A stretch of 64,000 nucleotides of DNA from Erysipelotrichaceae bacterium OPF54 (GCA_022834735.1 BQKD01000001.1:597659-661658); one strand, 5' to 3'; numbered from the stretch's first letter, positions 1 through 9,217 are shown. Notes: generated by a model from the sequence alone, not told the origin. Translations and numbers: made by a program.

Positions 1-2
1 AT

Positions 3-644
3 TCGCGCAAGCAGCTGCTCGATTACGATGATGTGCTCCGCCGTCAGCGCGAGATCATTTACGCGCAGCGCAACAAGATCCTCGAAAGCGAGAGTGTGCA
101 TGACATGGTCAAGGTCATTTTCGAAAAGGTGATCGATCAGACGCTGCAGGCCAATCTTTCGGATTCCAAAAAAGGGTCGGTCGATATTCCGGGATTGATC
201 AAGTCGCTGGAAATGATGGGGCTTCAGGAAGACCGTGCCATCCATGCTGACGAGCTGGAAGGCAAAAACTACGATCAGATCAAGGAATACGTCTTCGACA
301 AAGTGTGGACCGATTACGAAAACGAGATTGCCGATGTGAAAAACCAGTTCCTTCCGTTCGAGAAGACGGTGGTCCTGCGCAATATGGACCGCAACTGGAT
401 CGAGCACATCGACCGTATGGATAAATTGAGAAGCGGTATCTATCTGCGTTCATATGCTCAGAACAACCCTCTGCAGCAATACGTGCAGGAAGGATTCGAC
501 ATGTTCGAGGAAATGAACCAGCGGATCGACCGCGAGATCGCGTTCTTCCTCCTGAAGGTGCGCATACGCCGCGTGACCACGAAGAAGGAAGAGATCGTCC
601 AGAAAGCAAAAGCTGCCCAGAAGGCAAAAGGAGCGAATGCGTAA
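3..644 (+). CDS. secA: Protein translocase subunit SecA, C-terminal part
   Basis: This is the last 213 codons of SecA, the ATPase motor of the Sec translocon; the 5' part lies outside the window. The frame is open from base 3 and starts with SRKQLLDYDDVLRRQREIIY, the conserved SecA segment RKQLLDYDDV..QR..IY. The helical scaffold and wing region follows, with the motif WIEHIDRMDKLRSGIYLRSY typical of the family. The protein ends in a Lys/Ala-rich tail with no visible Cys/His zinc-binding tail (CxCxSGK type), so it is a short-tailed SecA. The stop TAA overlaps the prfB start (TAATG), and secA-prfB adjacency is common in Bacillota. Function and family are confident. Confidence 0.95.
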   Translation, partial: SRKQLLDYDDVLRRQREIIYAQRNKILESESVHDMVKVIFEKVIDQTLQANLSDSKKGSVDIPGLIKSLEMMGLQEDRAIHADELEGKNYDQIKEYVFDKVWTDYENEIADVKNQFLPFEKTVVLRNMDRNWIEHIDRMDKLRSGIYLRSYAQNNPLQQYVQEGFDMFEEMNQRIDREIAFFLLKVRIRRVTTKKEEIVQKAKAAQKAKGANA

Positions 645-1745
645 TGGAACTTTATGAATTAAAACAAGAAGCCGCTGCTCACCTGGAAAAGTTGGACGTT
701 CTGGGTGAGTCACTTTGACCTCGCGTCAAAAGAAGAAGAAATAAAAAAACTCGACGAACAGATGCTTGCGCCCGATTTCTGGAATGACCAGAGAGGGGCG
801 CAGAGCGTCATCCGGCGCCGCAACAGCATCAAGGACATTATCGATTCATACAACGCCCTGCACGACGAGCTGGCTTCGCTCGACGAAACGGCGGACGAAT
901 TGAAAACAAACTTTGATGAAGAGCTCATGATGATGGCCGAGGAGGAGTACGCTCAGACCGCGAAAAAATTCGAGGACTTCGAAGTCAAGGTGCTTCTTTC
1001 CCACGAATACGACAACTCCAACGCGATCCTCGAGATCCACCCGGGAGCGGGCGGGACCGAAAGCTGCGACTGGGCCGGGATGCTGTATCGAATGTATACA
1101 CGATATGCCGAAAAGCACGGCTATAAAGTGAGCGTTCTCGATTATCTTCCTGGAGAAGAGGCCGGGATCAAAAGCGTGACCTTCCTTGTCGAAGGAGAAA
1201 AAGCGTACGGTTATCTGAAATCAGAAAAGGGCGTGCACCGTCTTGTGCGGATCTCGCCGTTCGATTCGGGCGCGCGGCGTCATACGTCGTTTGCTTCGCT
1301 CGAGGTCATGCCTCAGTTCAATGAGGAAATCGAGATCGAGATCAAGCCGGAAGATCTGATTATCGAAACGAAAAGAGCATCGGGTGCCGGCGGTCAGCAT
1401 ATCAACAAGACCGATTCGGCGATCCGTATGGTCCATAAGCCGACAGGGATCGTGGCGACGTGCCAGTCGGGACGCAGCCAGATCCAGAACCGCGAAGAAG
1501 CGCTGCGCATCCTCAAATCGAGGCTGTATCAGCGCGAGATCGAGGAACAGGAAAAGAAGATCGCGGCTCTGAAAGGGGAGCAGGCAGCCAACGAATGGGG
1601 ATCCCAGATCCGCAACTATGTGCTGCATCCGTACAGTCTTGTCAAGGACGTGCGTACCGGCTATGAAACGAGCCAGGTGCAGAGCGTGCTGGACGGCGAC
1701 CTGGACGGATTCATCTTCGCCTATCTGAAATCGCAGATCCAGTAA
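644..1745 (+). CDS. prfB: Peptide chain release factor 2 with programmed +1 frameshift
   Basis: RF2 reads UGA and UAA stop codons and hydrolyses peptidyl-tRNA. The gene starts at ATG 644, overlapping the secA stop, and reads 24 codons (MELYELKQEAAAHLEKLDVL...) to an in-frame TGA at 716-718. The remaining 343 codons continue in the +1 frame to 1745. The downstream frame shows the GGQ catalytic loop (RASGAGGQHINKTDSAIRM, near residue 250 of the full protein) and the RF2 recognition-loop region. The total of about 366 residues is normal for RF2. A start at GTG 705 would give only a truncated protein, so the frameshifted product is the real one. Transcription ends at a UUCG hairpin just after the stop. 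Confidence 0.95.
713..719 (+). promoter_or_regulatory. Programmed +1 frameshift site of prfB (CTTTGAC)
   Basis: The string CTT TGA C is the classic RF2 shift site: leucyl-tRNA on CTT slips to TTT when in-frame TGA is decoded slowly, giving ...Leu-Asp. A purine-rich stretch (GGGTGAG, 702-708) lies just upstream, in the position of the stimulatory Shine-Dalgarno-like element, although it is a weaker match than AGGGGG. Low RF2 levels favour the shift, so RF2 regulates itself. Confidence 0.9.
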
Positions 1746-1769
1746 GTCATCTTCGGATGGCTTTTTTTT
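1746..1769 (+). terminator. Intrinsic terminator after prfB
   Basis: Stem GTCATC / GATGGC closed by a TTCG tetraloop and followed by eight T residues, starting right after the prfB stop codon. Confidence 0.85.
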
Positions 1770-1792
1770 GCGGATTCCGTATACTTGTACAT

Positions 1793-2419
1793 ATGGAACT
1801 TTATATGACTGCTTTTGAAAACATACAATCGAATCCTACTGAACCTGTTAACCGGATCGTGCTCGATCTTTGCTCGATGGAGGAAAAATGCACGTACGAA
1901 CAGCTTCTCGATCTCTATGCGTATTGCCTTGTTCATGAAATTTCCCTGCACATCGAAAGTCTGCCGGGCTGTTTCGAAAAAGATAAAAAGGTATGGAACA
2001 TTCCTGAAGAAAAGCGGAAAGAGCAGGCCGCAAAAGCGGGGCTTGATCTGGTGTTTCCTTTCAGACGCCGGTTTGCTTCGCTTTCCGGTCTTGAAAAGAG
2101 CGCCTTTCGTTCCTCTTTTCATTTGAACAAATTGCTGCTTGCTTATGCCCGGGAAAAAGGGATCGAAGTGTTGATCCGGCAGTCCATGGAACTGCTTGAA
2201 CAGCGGCTTTTCGTTCCCGATCCGAAAAAGGATGGAAAGCAGACGCCGATGAAAGGACATCCTGTGTTCATTGCCCAGCATGCCACGGCCACGTGCTGCC
2301 GGGGCTGTCTGAACAAGTGGCATCATGTGCCGAAAGGAAGAAAGCTTTTAGGGCATGAAAAGCAGGAAGTGATGCTTCTGCACAAAGAATGGCTCGAAAG
2401 GGAAATGGCTCGCAAATAA
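1793..2419 (+). CDS. DUF4186-like protein of unknown function
   Basis: The C-terminal third contains HPVFIAQHATATCCRGCL followed by KWHHVPKGRKL, which I recognise as the signature of the DUF4186 family, whose function is not known. The Cys-Cys-x2-Cys and His residues suggest metal binding; that is inference. The N-terminal ~120 residues are charged and helical with no domain I recognise, so the protein (208 aa from ATG 1793) is longer than the domain alone. ATG 1808 is an alternative start, and neither has a convincing ribosome binding site. It lies between prfB and brnQ with separate signals, so no operon role is implied. Confidence 0.6.
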   Translation: MELYMTAFENIQSNPTEPVNRIVLDLCSMEEKCTYEQLLDLYAYCLVHEISLHIESLPGCFEKDKKVWNIPEEKRKEQAAKAGLDLVFPFRRRFASLSGLEKSAFRSSFHLNKLLLAYAREKGIEVLIRQSMELLEQRLFVPDPKKDGKQTPMKGHPVFIAQHATATCCRGCLNKWHHVPKGRKLLGHEKQEVMLLHKEWLEREMARK

Positions 2420-2456
2420 GTGGCTGTTTTGAAAGGAATAAGGTATCATAAATGTC

Positions 2457-3551
2457 ATGAAAAATAAGATATCTTTTAATAAAATATTCTGGATCGGCAT
2501 GATGCTGTTTTCCATGTTTTTCGGTGCCGGCAATCTGATCTTCGCACCGTTCCTTGGGGTGCAGGCGGCTGGCCATACGCCGCTGGCCCTGCTCGGATTC
2601 ATCTGCACTTCGGTCGTCGTACCGATCAGCGCGATCATTATCCTGGCCCGCTTCAAGGATGGCCGGAGCATGCTCGAACGCATTTCGAAACCGCTCGCTG
2701 TCGTGTTCATGTCGCTGGTCTATCTGCTGATCGGCCCGTGTATTGCCATACCGCGCACGGCCACGACAAGTTTTGAAATGTTCAGCTGGCTCATTCCGGA
2801 TACGGGCCTGTTCCGCTTTTTGTTTGCCTGCCTGTTTTTTTGCAGCTCGTTTCTGGTGGCCCTGCATCCGAACAAGCTCAAAGATGTGCTTGGCAAGGTC
2901 ATGTCGCCGATCCTTCTTATTCTCGTATGCGCTGTATGTTTTGGGGCGCTCATCATGCCCGATGCTGTCAGCCAGGTCATCGTTCATTATGACCAGGATC
3001 CGTTCGGGACCGGATTTGTCGAAGGCTATCAGACCATGGATATCCTGGCCGCGTTCTGTTTCGGCAATATCATGATCATGAATATCAAAAACGAGGGGAT
3101 CCGTCATGAAAAAGCCGTTCATGGCGTGCTGGCCCGGGCTGCTGTCATTGCCGGGCTGCTGCTGGCCGGCATATACGGCCTGCTTGCTTTTTCGGGAATG
3201 CTTCGTTCCGAGACCCTGCTTTCGTGCACGAACGGGGCGCAGGTGCTTTCGGCTTTGTCCGGACAGATCTTCGGCGGTGCCGGGCAGATCATCAATGCCC
3301 TTATCTTCCTGATTGCCTGCTTCAATGTGTGCACGGGCCTGCTCAGCTGTGTGTCGGAATACTTTCATGACCTGCTGCCGAAGTGGCCGTATCGAAAGTG
3401 GCTGATCCTCTTTACGCTGGCTGGATTGATCGTGTCGTGCTTCGGACTGGATGTGATCCTTTCCGTTTCGGCGCCGATCCTTAATTTTCTGTGCCCGGTC
3501 GCGATCGTGTTTCTTGTCTACGGGATCTTTGCGGGACGCAGAAAAAGCTGA
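2457..3551 (+). CDS. brnQ: Branched-chain amino acid transporter BrnQ
   Basis: Cytoplasmic-membrane importer of Leu/Ile/Val of the LIVCS family, coupled to Na+ or H+. The N-terminus (MKNKISFNKIFWIGMMLFSM, then FFGAGNLIFAPFLG) is the family signature, and about ten to eleven hydrophobic segments follow across 364 residues. This is shorter than the usual ~430-440, mainly towards the C-terminus, but the last segments look intact and the gene ends cleanly before a terminator. It starts at ATG 2457, 38 bases after the previous gene, with a weak GAAAGGAATAAGG upstream. It may share a transcript with the DUF4186-like gene. Confidence 0.88.
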   Translation: MKNKISFNKIFWIGMMLFSMFFGAGNLIFAPFLGVQAAGHTPLALLGFICTSVVVPISAIIILARFKDGRSMLERISKPLAVVFMSLVYLLIGPCIAIPRTATTSFEMFSWLIPDTGLFRFLFACLFFCSSFLVALHPNKLKDVLGKVMSPILLILVCAVCFGALIMPDAVSQVIVHYDQDPFGTGFVEGYQTMDILAAFCFGNIMIMNIKNEGIRHEKAVHGVLARAAVIAGLLLAGIYGLLAFSGMLRSETLLSCTNGAQVLSALSGQIFGGAGQIINALIFLIACFNVCTGLLSCVSEYFHDLLPKWPYRKWLILFTLAGLIVSCFGLDVILSVSAPILNFLCPVAIVFLVYGIFAGRRKS

Positions 3552-3565
3552 ATTCTCCTTCTTTC

Positions 3566-3587
3566 GTGCCGTTAAGGCACTTTTTTT
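3566..3587 (+). terminator. Intrinsic terminator after brnQ
   Basis: GTGCC / GGCAC stem with a five-base loop and seven T residues, 15 bases after the brnQ stop. Confidence 0.8.
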
Positions 3588-3679
3588 CTTGCCCGATTGA
3601 GCGTAAAATAATCCTAGAAGATTCAGGTATTGCGTAAATGTCCCGGATTTGTCAGCCGGGACCAGATGGGGGAATACAC

Positions 3680-4366
3680 ATGGCTGAAAATGAAAAAGCA
3701 TATGAAAAAGTAGTGGAGCGTATCAAACAGCTGGTTGTCGAGGGAAAGCTTGTCCCGGGCAGCCGCCTGCCGACAGAACGGAGCCTTGCGGAAGAGCTCA
3801 ACGTGAGCCGCAATTCGGTAAGAGAAGGGCTGCGTGTCATGCAGAATATGGGGATCCTTTCTTCGCAGCAGGGTTCCGGTAACTATATCGCGCTCAATTT
3901 CGATCAGAAGATGACAGAGCTTCTGTCGTTCATGTATTTTCTGAAAGGGATCGAGGAGGAGCAGGTCACGGAATTTCGGCTGATCATTGAAGAGGCGGCT
4001 CTGCGCTGCGCCGTGAAACGGGCGACGCCGGAAGACAAGAAGGAGCTTCTGGCCCTGCTGGACCGGCTCGACAAAGCCAGGAGCGAAGAGGAACGGCTGA
4101 AGTATGACAAAAAGATCCATGAAAATATCGTTCTGGCCAGCCATAATGATTTTCTGATCACAAACTACAATGCGTTCATCCGCTTCATGGACAAGCATAT
4201 CGAATCGATGCGCGAGCGTGTCGTACGGGGCCTGGAGGATAATCATAAGCTGGAAGTGACGCATCGCGAAATGGTGTACGGGATCCTGCAGTCCGATCTG
4301 CGGCTGAGCATGCATGGTCTGGAAGGACATTTCGGTTATATCGAGCAATATGGTTCGCAAGGTTAG
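3680..4366 (+). CDS. GntR/FadR-type regulator of the lactate operon (LctA/LldR-like)
   Basis: A DNA-binding repressor of the FadR subfamily. The winged helix-turn-helix lies in the first 75 residues (RLPTERSLAEELNVSRNSVR, then EGLRVMQNMGIL). An all-helical FCD ligand domain follows with conserved FRLIIEEAALRCAV, HENIVLASHNDF and a late His-rich helix. ATG 3680 (MAENEKAYEKVVERI) is preferred because GGGGGA lies just upstream; the frame is open further but lacks a site. It precedes EtfB-EtfA-LDH, the order of the Acetobacterium lctABCD operon, so lactate is the probable effector and the palindrome at 4436-4452 the probable operator; both are inference. Confidence 0.88.
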   Translation: MAENEKAYEKVVERIKQLVVEGKLVPGSRLPTERSLAEELNVSRNSVREGLRVMQNMGILSSQQGSGNYIALNFDQKMTELLSFMYFLKGIEEEQVTEFRLIIEEAALRCAVKRATPEDKKELLALLDRLDKARSEEERLKYDKKIHENIVLASHNDFLITNYNAFIRFMDKHIESMRERVVRGLEDNHKLEVTHREMVYGILQSDLRLSMHGLEGHFGYIEQYGSQG

Positions 4367-4378
4367 TAACCGCTTACA
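4365..4378 (-). promoter_or_regulatory. cre-like site near the end of the GntR gene
   Basis: On the minus strand the string TGTAAGCGGTTACT matches the CcpA consensus TGWAANCGNTNWCA at all but the last base. It overlaps the GntR stop codon and lies about 115 bp before the perfect cre at 4480-4493, so the pair could allow CcpA looping (inference). Confidence 0.4.
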
Positions 4379-4393
4379 AAAAAAGTGGTGTTT

Positions 4394-4424
4394 CCCTTGT
4401 TTCTTTGCGGAACAAGGGTTATTT
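4394..4424 (+). terminator. Hairpin between regulator and etfB
   Basis: CCCTTGTT / AACAAGGG stem with a nine-base loop, followed by TTATTTTA. The tail is weak, so it may attenuate rather than stop read-through into etfB. Confidence 0.5.
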
Positions 4425-4435
4425 TATAGGTGAAC

Positions 4436-4452
4436 AATTGGTAGTACCAATT
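4436..4452. promoter_or_regulatory. Perfect 17-bp palindrome, probable GntR operator
   Basis: AATTGGTAGTACCAATT is a perfect inverted repeat around a central G. The TGGT...ACCA halves are typical of FadR-family operators such as LldR and LctA. It lies 65 bp before the etfB start and may overlap a -35 box (TTGGTA, 4438-4443), as expected for a repressor site. Confidence 0.7.
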
Positions 4453-4479
4453 TTGATACTTTATTTTTTTAAATGTCGA

Positions 4480-4493
4480 TGTAAGCGCTAACA
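4480..4493 (+). promoter_or_regulatory. cre site (CcpA)
   Basis: TGTAAGCGCTAACA fits the consensus TGWAANCGNTNWCA at every position. It lies between the operator and the etfB ribosome binding site, which predicts carbon catabolite repression of lactate oxidation when sugar is present. Confidence 0.8.
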
Positions 4494-4517
4494 ATAATTA
4501 AGATGAAGGAGAAGTTT

Positions 4518-5306
4518 ATGAAAATTCTTGTATGTATCAAACAAGTTCCTGAAAGCAACAAGGTCGAAGTGGATCCGGTAACGGGCGTGATCAAACGCGA
4601 CGGTGCCGCGTCAAAAATGAATCCGTACGATCTGTATGCGCTGGAAACTGCATTCCGTCTGCGCGAAACGACAGGCGGAACGGTCGATGTCATCTCGATG
4701 GGACCGCCCCAGGCCCAGGAGGTCATCCGCGAAGCGTTTGCGATGGGCGCGGATGCGGGCACGCTGATCTCGGACCGCGCGTTTGGCGGAGCCGATGTGC
4801 TGGCCACAAGCTATACGCTTGCGCAGGGAATCAAAGCGAGCGGAGCATACGATCTGATCCTGTGCGGAAAACAGACAATTGACGGAGATACGGCGCAGGT
4901 TGGTGCCGAGATCGCGGAATGGCTTGGTGTGCCGAGCATCAATAATGTATGCGAGATCCACGATGTGACCCAGGATTCGATCACAGTGTCCATGGATCTG
5001 CCGGAGGAAGTCGAGATCGCGAAAGTGTCGCTTCCATGCCTGCTTTCTGTCGACAAGGATATTTTTATGCCTCGCCTGCCGTCGTTTGTGCGAAAGATGG
5101 CGACAAAAGAAAGGCCGGTCACGGTTTTATCCCTGAAAGACATGAAGGATCAGGATCCGTCCCATTATGGACTGAACGGATCCCCGACCCAGGTACAGCG
5201 GATCTTCCCGCCTGAAACCGATCATGAAAAAGAAGTATGGAACGGTTCGGGAACTATGCTGGCAGACAAAATGTATGACAAGATCGTCGAGCTGAAGTTT
5301 ATCTAG
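4518..5306 (+). CDS. lctB: Electron transfer flavoprotein beta subunit (LctB-like)
   Basis: EtfB binds AMP or FAD and, with EtfA and the LDH, forms the soluble electron-confurcating lactate dehydrogenase: lactate oxidation with NAD+ driven by reduced ferredoxin. It begins MKILVCIKQVPESNKVEVD and has the ETF beta fold motifs ALETAFRLRE, CGKQTIDGDTAQVGAEIAEW and the adenine-binding stretch. Its 262 residues are normal. ATG 4518 is chosen because AAGGAG sits 7-10 bases upstream, rather than ATG 4503. It is the first gene of a tight three-gene operon behind a GntR operator and a cre site. Confidence 0.93.
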   Translation: MKILVCIKQVPESNKVEVDPVTGVIKRDGAASKMNPYDLYALETAFRLRETTGGTVDVISMGPPQAQEVIREAFAMGADAGTLISDRAFGGADVLATSYTLAQGIKASGAYDLILCGKQTIDGDTAQVGAEIAEWLGVPSINNVCEIHDVTQDSITVSMDLPEEVEIAKVSLPCLLSVDKDIFMPRLPSFVRKMATKERPVTVLSLKDMKDQDPSHYGLNGSPTQVQRIFPPETDHEKEVWNGSGTMLADKMYDKIVELKFI

Positions 5307-5318
5307 AAAGGAGTTTTT

Positions 5319-6512
5319 ATGCCGAAACTACAACTGCATCCGGAAAATATCGAAGACCCTCAGGTCCTGATCGATTTGTGTCCGTTTGGCGCCATGCAGA
5401 TGGGCGAAAACGGGCTGGAGATCAATGCAGCCTGCAAGATGTGCCGCCTTTGTGTCCGGAAAGGACCAAAAGGGGCTGTAGAATATATAGAAGACGAAAA
5501 GAAACCCGAAATCGACAAGAGCGAATGGAAAGGGATCGCAGTCTATGTCGACCATGTGGATGGCAAGATCCATCCGGTCACTTTCGAGCTGCTTGGCAAA
5601 GCGCGCGAGATGGCGGACAAGATCCATCAGCCGGTCCAGGCTGTGTTCATTGGCAGCCATATCCAGCAAGAGGCGAAGGAGCTGCTTCATTACGGTGCGG
5701 ATCAGGTGTTCGTATACGACAAGCCGGAACTGGCCCGCTTTGCGATCGAACCGTATACGAACGTGTTCGAGGATCATATCCTGAAAAACAAGCCTTCTTC
5801 GATCCTGGTTGGTGCGACGACCGTAGGACGCCAGCTGGCGCCGCGTGTCGCTGCCCGTATGCATACGGGACTGACGGCCGACTGCACGATCCTGGAAATG
5901 GATGAAAACACCGATCTGAACCAGATCCGTCCGGCGTTCGGAGGCAATATCATGGCCCATATCAAGACGCCGAACCACAGGCCGCAGATGGCGACGGTAC
6001 GCTATAAGATCATGATCGCGCCTGAGAGAAAAGAAGAAGCGGATGGGGAGGTCGTTGTTTGCGAAGTGGCGTCTGAGCGTCTGGAAAGCCATGTCGAGGT
6101 GCTCGATATCGTGAAGAAGCCGAAAGAGGAATCGATCGAGAACGCGGATGTTCTTGTGGTGGCTGGGCGCGGCGTGAAATCCGAACAGGATCTTGCGATG
6201 CTTGAGGAGCTGGCGGACATGCTTCATGGACAGCTGGCGTGCACGAGGCCGCTGGTCGAAGCGGGACTGATGCCGGCGAAAAAACAGATCGGTCTTTCAG
6301 GTCGGACGGTTCGTCCGAAGCTGATCATTACGTGCGGCGTTTCGGGTGCCGTGCAGTTTACGGCCGGTATGGACCATTCGGATCAGATCGTTGCGATCAA
6401 TACGGATCCGCAGGCGCCGATATTCCAGACGGCCAATTATTGTGTGGTTGGCGATCTGTATGATGTCATTCCGCCGCTGATGGAAAAAATAAGAGCACAG
6501 AAAGGAGCCTAG
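5319..6512 (+). CDS. lctC: EtfA with N-terminal iron-sulfur domain (LctC-like)
   Basis: The alpha subunit carries the bifurcating or shuttling FAD. Residues 1-60 form a ferredoxin-like extension with C21, C39, C42 and C45 (LCPFGAM, CKMCRLC), able to hold one [4Fe-4S] cluster, as in LctC of the bifurcating Ldh-Etf complexes. A Rossmann-like N-terminal ETF domain follows, then the C-terminal FAD domain with [29 protein letters not shown]-type [11 protein letters not shown] and the [11 protein letters not shown] signature. It is 397 aa with GAAAGGAG just upstream of ATG 5319. The extension is what separates this protein from ordinary fatty-acid-oxidation EtfA. Confidence 0.93.
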   Translation: MPKLQLHPENIEDPQVLIDLCPFGAMQMGENGLEINAACKMCRLCVRKGPKGAVEYIEDEKKPEIDKSEWKGIAVYVDHVDGKIHPVTFELLGKAREMADKIHQPVQAVFIGSHIQQEAKELLHYGADQVFVYDKPELARFAIEPYTNVFEDHILKNKPSSILVGATTVGRQLAPRVAARMHTGLTADCTILEMDENTDLNQIRPAFGGNIMAHIKTPNHRPQMATVRYKIMIAPERKEEADGEVVVCEVASERLESHVEVLDIVKKPKEESIENADVLVVAGRGVKSEQDLAMLEELADMLHGQLACTRPLVEAGLMPAKKQIGLSGRTVRPKLIITCGVSGAVQFTAGMDHSDQIVAINTDPQAPIFQTANYCVVGDLYDVIPPLMEKIRAQKGA

Positions 6513-6514
6513 CT

Positions 6515-7927
6515 ATGTCTGAATATACCTATCATTCGATCGAAGAATACGATCTGGACCAGTTAAGACAGATCATTCCTGACGATCAGCGTCTGCTGTA
6601 CGGGGAAGCGATCTCTCCTGATTATTCGCATGACGAGCTGGGCGGAACCGAGTCGTGGCCGGAAGTTGTCGTTCGTCCGACCAGTGCCCGGGAAGTTTCG
6701 GAAATCATGAAATACGCGTGGGAACACTGTATCGCGGTCACTCCTCGCGGCGCCGGTACGGGCCTTGTCGGTTCGTGCGTGCCGATGGAGCATGGGATCG
6801 TGCTCGATCTGAGCCTGATGAATCATATCCTGGAGCTGGACGAGGAAAACCTGACGCTCACTGTCGAGCCTGGTGTCCTGCTGATGGATCTGGCCGCATT
6901 TGTCGAAGAAAACGATCTGTTCTATCCTCCGGATCCGGGGGAAAAGTCGGCAACGATCGGCGGGAATATTTCCACGAATGCCGGGGGCATGCGTGCCGTG
7001 AAATACGGAGTGACGCGTGATTTTGTCCGCGGACTCGAGGTCGTGCTCCCGAATGGCGATATCGTGGAGTTCGGCGGCAAGGTTGTCAAGAATTCTTCCG
7101 GATATGATCTGAAAGATCTGATCATTGGTTCGGAAGGAACGCTCGGTATCGTGACGAAGGCGATCCTGAAGCTTCTGCCGAAGCCGAAAAAGGCGATCAG
7201 CCTGCTGATCCCGTTTTCGTCGCTGGAAAAGGCGATCGGAACGGTGCCGCTGATCATCAAGTCGAAATCGATCCCGACGGCGATCGAGTTCATGCAGCGC
7301 GAGGTCATCGAGGATGCGGAAGAGTATCTGGGCAAGCCGTTCCCGGACAAGCAGTCGGATGCGTATCTGCTGCTGAAGTTTGACGGCAATTCGCCCGAAG
7401 AGATCGAGGCGGCCTATGCCAATGTGGCCAACCTCTGCCTGGAACAGGGGGCGCTGGATGTGCTGATCTCGGATACGGAAGAACGTGAAGAAAGTATCTG
7501 GAAGGCGAGGGGCGCATTCCTGGAAGCGATCAAAGGATCGACCACGTATATGGATGAGGTCGATATGGTCGTTCCGCGCAACTGTGTCAACGAGATGGTC
7601 GAATATCTGCATGCTTTGCAGGACAAGGCTGGTCTGCGGATCAAGAGCTTTGGCCATGCGGGCGACGGCAATCTTCATGCGTATATGCTCAAGGATGATC
7701 TGAGCGATGAGGAATGGCAGAAGCGGGTCGACATGGCGATGGAGCTTGTTTATAAAAAGGCGGCCGAGCTCAGAGGCCAGGTTTCGGGAGAGCATGGAAT
7801 CGGTTTTGCGAAAAAGCCGTATCTGCAGGAAAGTCTGGCAACCGACAATCTGGAGCTGATGAACGGGATCAAGCGTGTGTTCGATGCGAAAAATATCCTG
7901 AATCCGCATAAGATCGCACAGGCGTAG
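6515..7927 (+). CDS. lctD: FAD-linked D-lactate dehydrogenase of the Etf complex (LctD-like)
   Basis: A GlcD/VAO-family flavoprotein (470 aa) that oxidises lactate to pyruvate. The N-terminal FAD-binding domain shows [34 protein letters not shown] and [16 protein letters not shown]. The C-terminal cap shows [15 protein letters not shown] and [14 protein letters not shown], which carry the metal and substrate histidines of the family. It starts two bases after etfA with AAAGGAG upstream, so it is translationally linked. With EtfB and the ferredoxin-extended EtfA it forms the electron-bifurcating lactate dehydrogenase known from acetogens. No permease or racemase gene follows in this window. 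The operon ends at the hairpin at 7948. Confidence 0.93.
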   Translation: MSEYTYHSIEEYDLDQLRQIIPDDQRLLYGEAISPDYSHDELGGTESWPEVVVRPTSAREVSEIMKYAWEHCIAVTPRGAGTGLVGSCVPMEHGIVLDLSLMNHILELDEENLTLTVEPGVLLMDLAAFVEENDLFYPPDPGEKSATIGGNISTNAGGMRAVKYGVTRDFVRGLEVVLPNGDIVEFGGKVVKNSSGYDLKDLIIGSEGTLGIVTKAILKLLPKPKKAISLLIPFSSLEKAIGTVPLIIKSKSIPTAIEFMQREVIEDAEEYLGKPFPDKQSDAYLLLKFDGNSPEEIEAAYANVANLCLEQGALDVLISDTEEREESIWKARGAFLEAIKGSTTYMDEVDMVVPRNCVNEMVEYLHALQDKAGLRIKSFGHAGDGNLHAYMLKDDLSDEEWQKRVDMAMELVYKKAAELRGQVSGEHGIGFAKKPYLQESLATDNLELMNGIKRVFDAKNILNPHKIAQA

Positions 7928-7947
7928 CCAATATAATTTACAAATAG

Positions 7948-7980
7948 AAACTAGGGACAGAAAACATCCCTAGTTTTTTA
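7948..7980. terminator. Terminator shared by lctD and the convergent regulator
   Basis: AAACTAGGGA / TCCCTAGTTT stem with a nine-base loop. Six T residues follow on the plus strand. The stem contains the stop codon of the minus-strand regulator gene. Confidence 0.8.
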
Positions 7981-9217
7981 GATATTCGATGTATTTTTCC
8001 AGAACCGGACAGAGCGCATGCTCATTGTCTGTCTTCTTATAATGTGCAATGAGCATTTCATAGACAAACGGATCAATTTCCAGATCCTTCCACTGGGCAA
8101 GCTTCGGTACCAGCTGCTGTGCCTGATGCTCGAATGTTTCGTACTTTTTTAAAAGAAAGCTTTCCAGCACTTCCAGGAAGAGAAGGACCATTTTCGAACG
8201 ATCATCTGTACGTTCCTGTATTTTGTATTGTTCGATTGCAGCAAGGGCAGATGGAATTTCGCCTAGTTTGTAAAAGCTATAGGCAAGGGTAATGTACAGA
8301 TCACAAAAATCATAATCTAATTCAACGGCTTTACGAGAAAGGTTGATTGCTTCTTGATAATGTTTTTGTATGAACTGACTCCATGAAAAATTAACATAGA
8401 TCATGGCTGCAAATCGTTTTGTATCAACCTGATCATAGGTTTGTAGAAGATTGAGGTGGATTTGATCCGCTTCTTCATATAGTTTCATTTTCATAAGACA
8501 TTGTGCCTGATTAAACCGAAGATTCAATATTCTTCGATGTGCTCCGGCATTTTGGAAATCCCGTCCACTTTCTTCAAACAGAGGAAATGCTTTATGCGGA
8601 AGCATGGCCCGCAAATAAGTAATGATCAAATGATAATCGATCAGACCAAGCCATCCTGGGATATGGATCAGTACGCTGAGGGCTTTGGCAGACTGAAAAC
8701 AATCGATGGCAGATTCATCATAGGCTCTTAGCTTGCTGAGTCCCTGCAGATCATAAATAAAGGATCTGGCAGTCTGATCAAACAGGTCCATATGTTGGAT
8801 GAGGAATGGCAGGCGTTTCTGAAATTCCTGATCAGTAAAGTATTCATAGGTCGTTTCGATCAGTTTAGTTTCAAAAAAGGCATAGGAATGAAGGCTGGAT
8901 GGATCGTTTAGATAGGTTTCCAGTTCCGGAACCAGATCTTTCTGGCTTCTGTATTCAAAGGCAGTGATACATTTTCTGATCAAAGCGTTTGCCTGTTTTT
9001 TCTTTTCTTCCTCAAAACAAAAGGAGTATCCTTCTTTTTTGTGTTCATAGAAGCGGATGACTGCTTCAAAATCCTCATTTCGGATCGTTTTGTTTCCCTG
9101 TTCCATTTTTGAGTACGTGCTGATTGAAATATAGAGAGAGTCGGCAATTTCGGACTGCCCGATATAAAACTCATCGCGCAGGTATTTCATGTAGGAGGAG
9201 CAAAATAGATTGTTCAT
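7970..9217 (-). CDS. HTH (XRE) plus TPR-type peptide-responsive regulator
   Basis: A 415-residue protein with an XRE helix-turn-helix at about residues 8-60 (LRDEFYIGQSEIADSLYI, YSKMEQGNKTI) and a long all-helical, TPR-like remainder containing FNQAQCLMKMKLYEEADQIH and ITLAYSFYKLGEIPSALAAI. This is the architecture of RNPP-type regulators (Rgg, PlcR, PrgX), which bind short re-imported signal peptides, although it is longer than Rgg. It is divergent from a 46-residue secreted peptide gene and a radical SAM RiPP locus, so I infer it senses that peptide and controls the locus. A paralogous architecture occurs at 31374-32654. Confidence 0.75.
   Translation of the reverse strand: MNNLFCSSYMKYLRDEFYIGQSEIADSLYISISTYSKMEQGNKTIRNEDFEAVIRFYEHKKEGYSFCFEEEKKKQANALIRKCITAFEYRSQKDLVPELETYLNDPSSLHSYAFFETKLIETTYEYFTDQEFQKRLPFLIQHMDLFDQTARSFIYDLQGLSKLRAYDESAIDCFQSAKALSVLIHIPGWLGLIDYHLIITYLRAMLPHKAFPLFEESGRDFQNAGAHRRILNLRFNQAQCLMKMKLYEEADQIHLNLLQTYDQVDTKRFAAMIYVNFSWSQFIQKHYQEAINLSRKAVELDYDFCDLYITLAYSFYKLGEIPSALAAIEQYKIQERTDDRSKMVLLFLEVLESFLLKKYETFEHQAQQLVPKLAQWKDLEIDPFVYEMLIAHYKKTDNEHALCPVLEKYIEYLKN

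Noticed and set aside
2268-3701. 477-codon reading frame antisense to brnQ
   Set aside because: It runs opposite a clear BrnQ gene, has shadow-type composition (His/Arg/Gln-rich, no domains) and no ribosome site.
5328-6227. 299-codon reading frame antisense to etfA
   Set aside because: Shadow of the EtfA gene; composition bias only.
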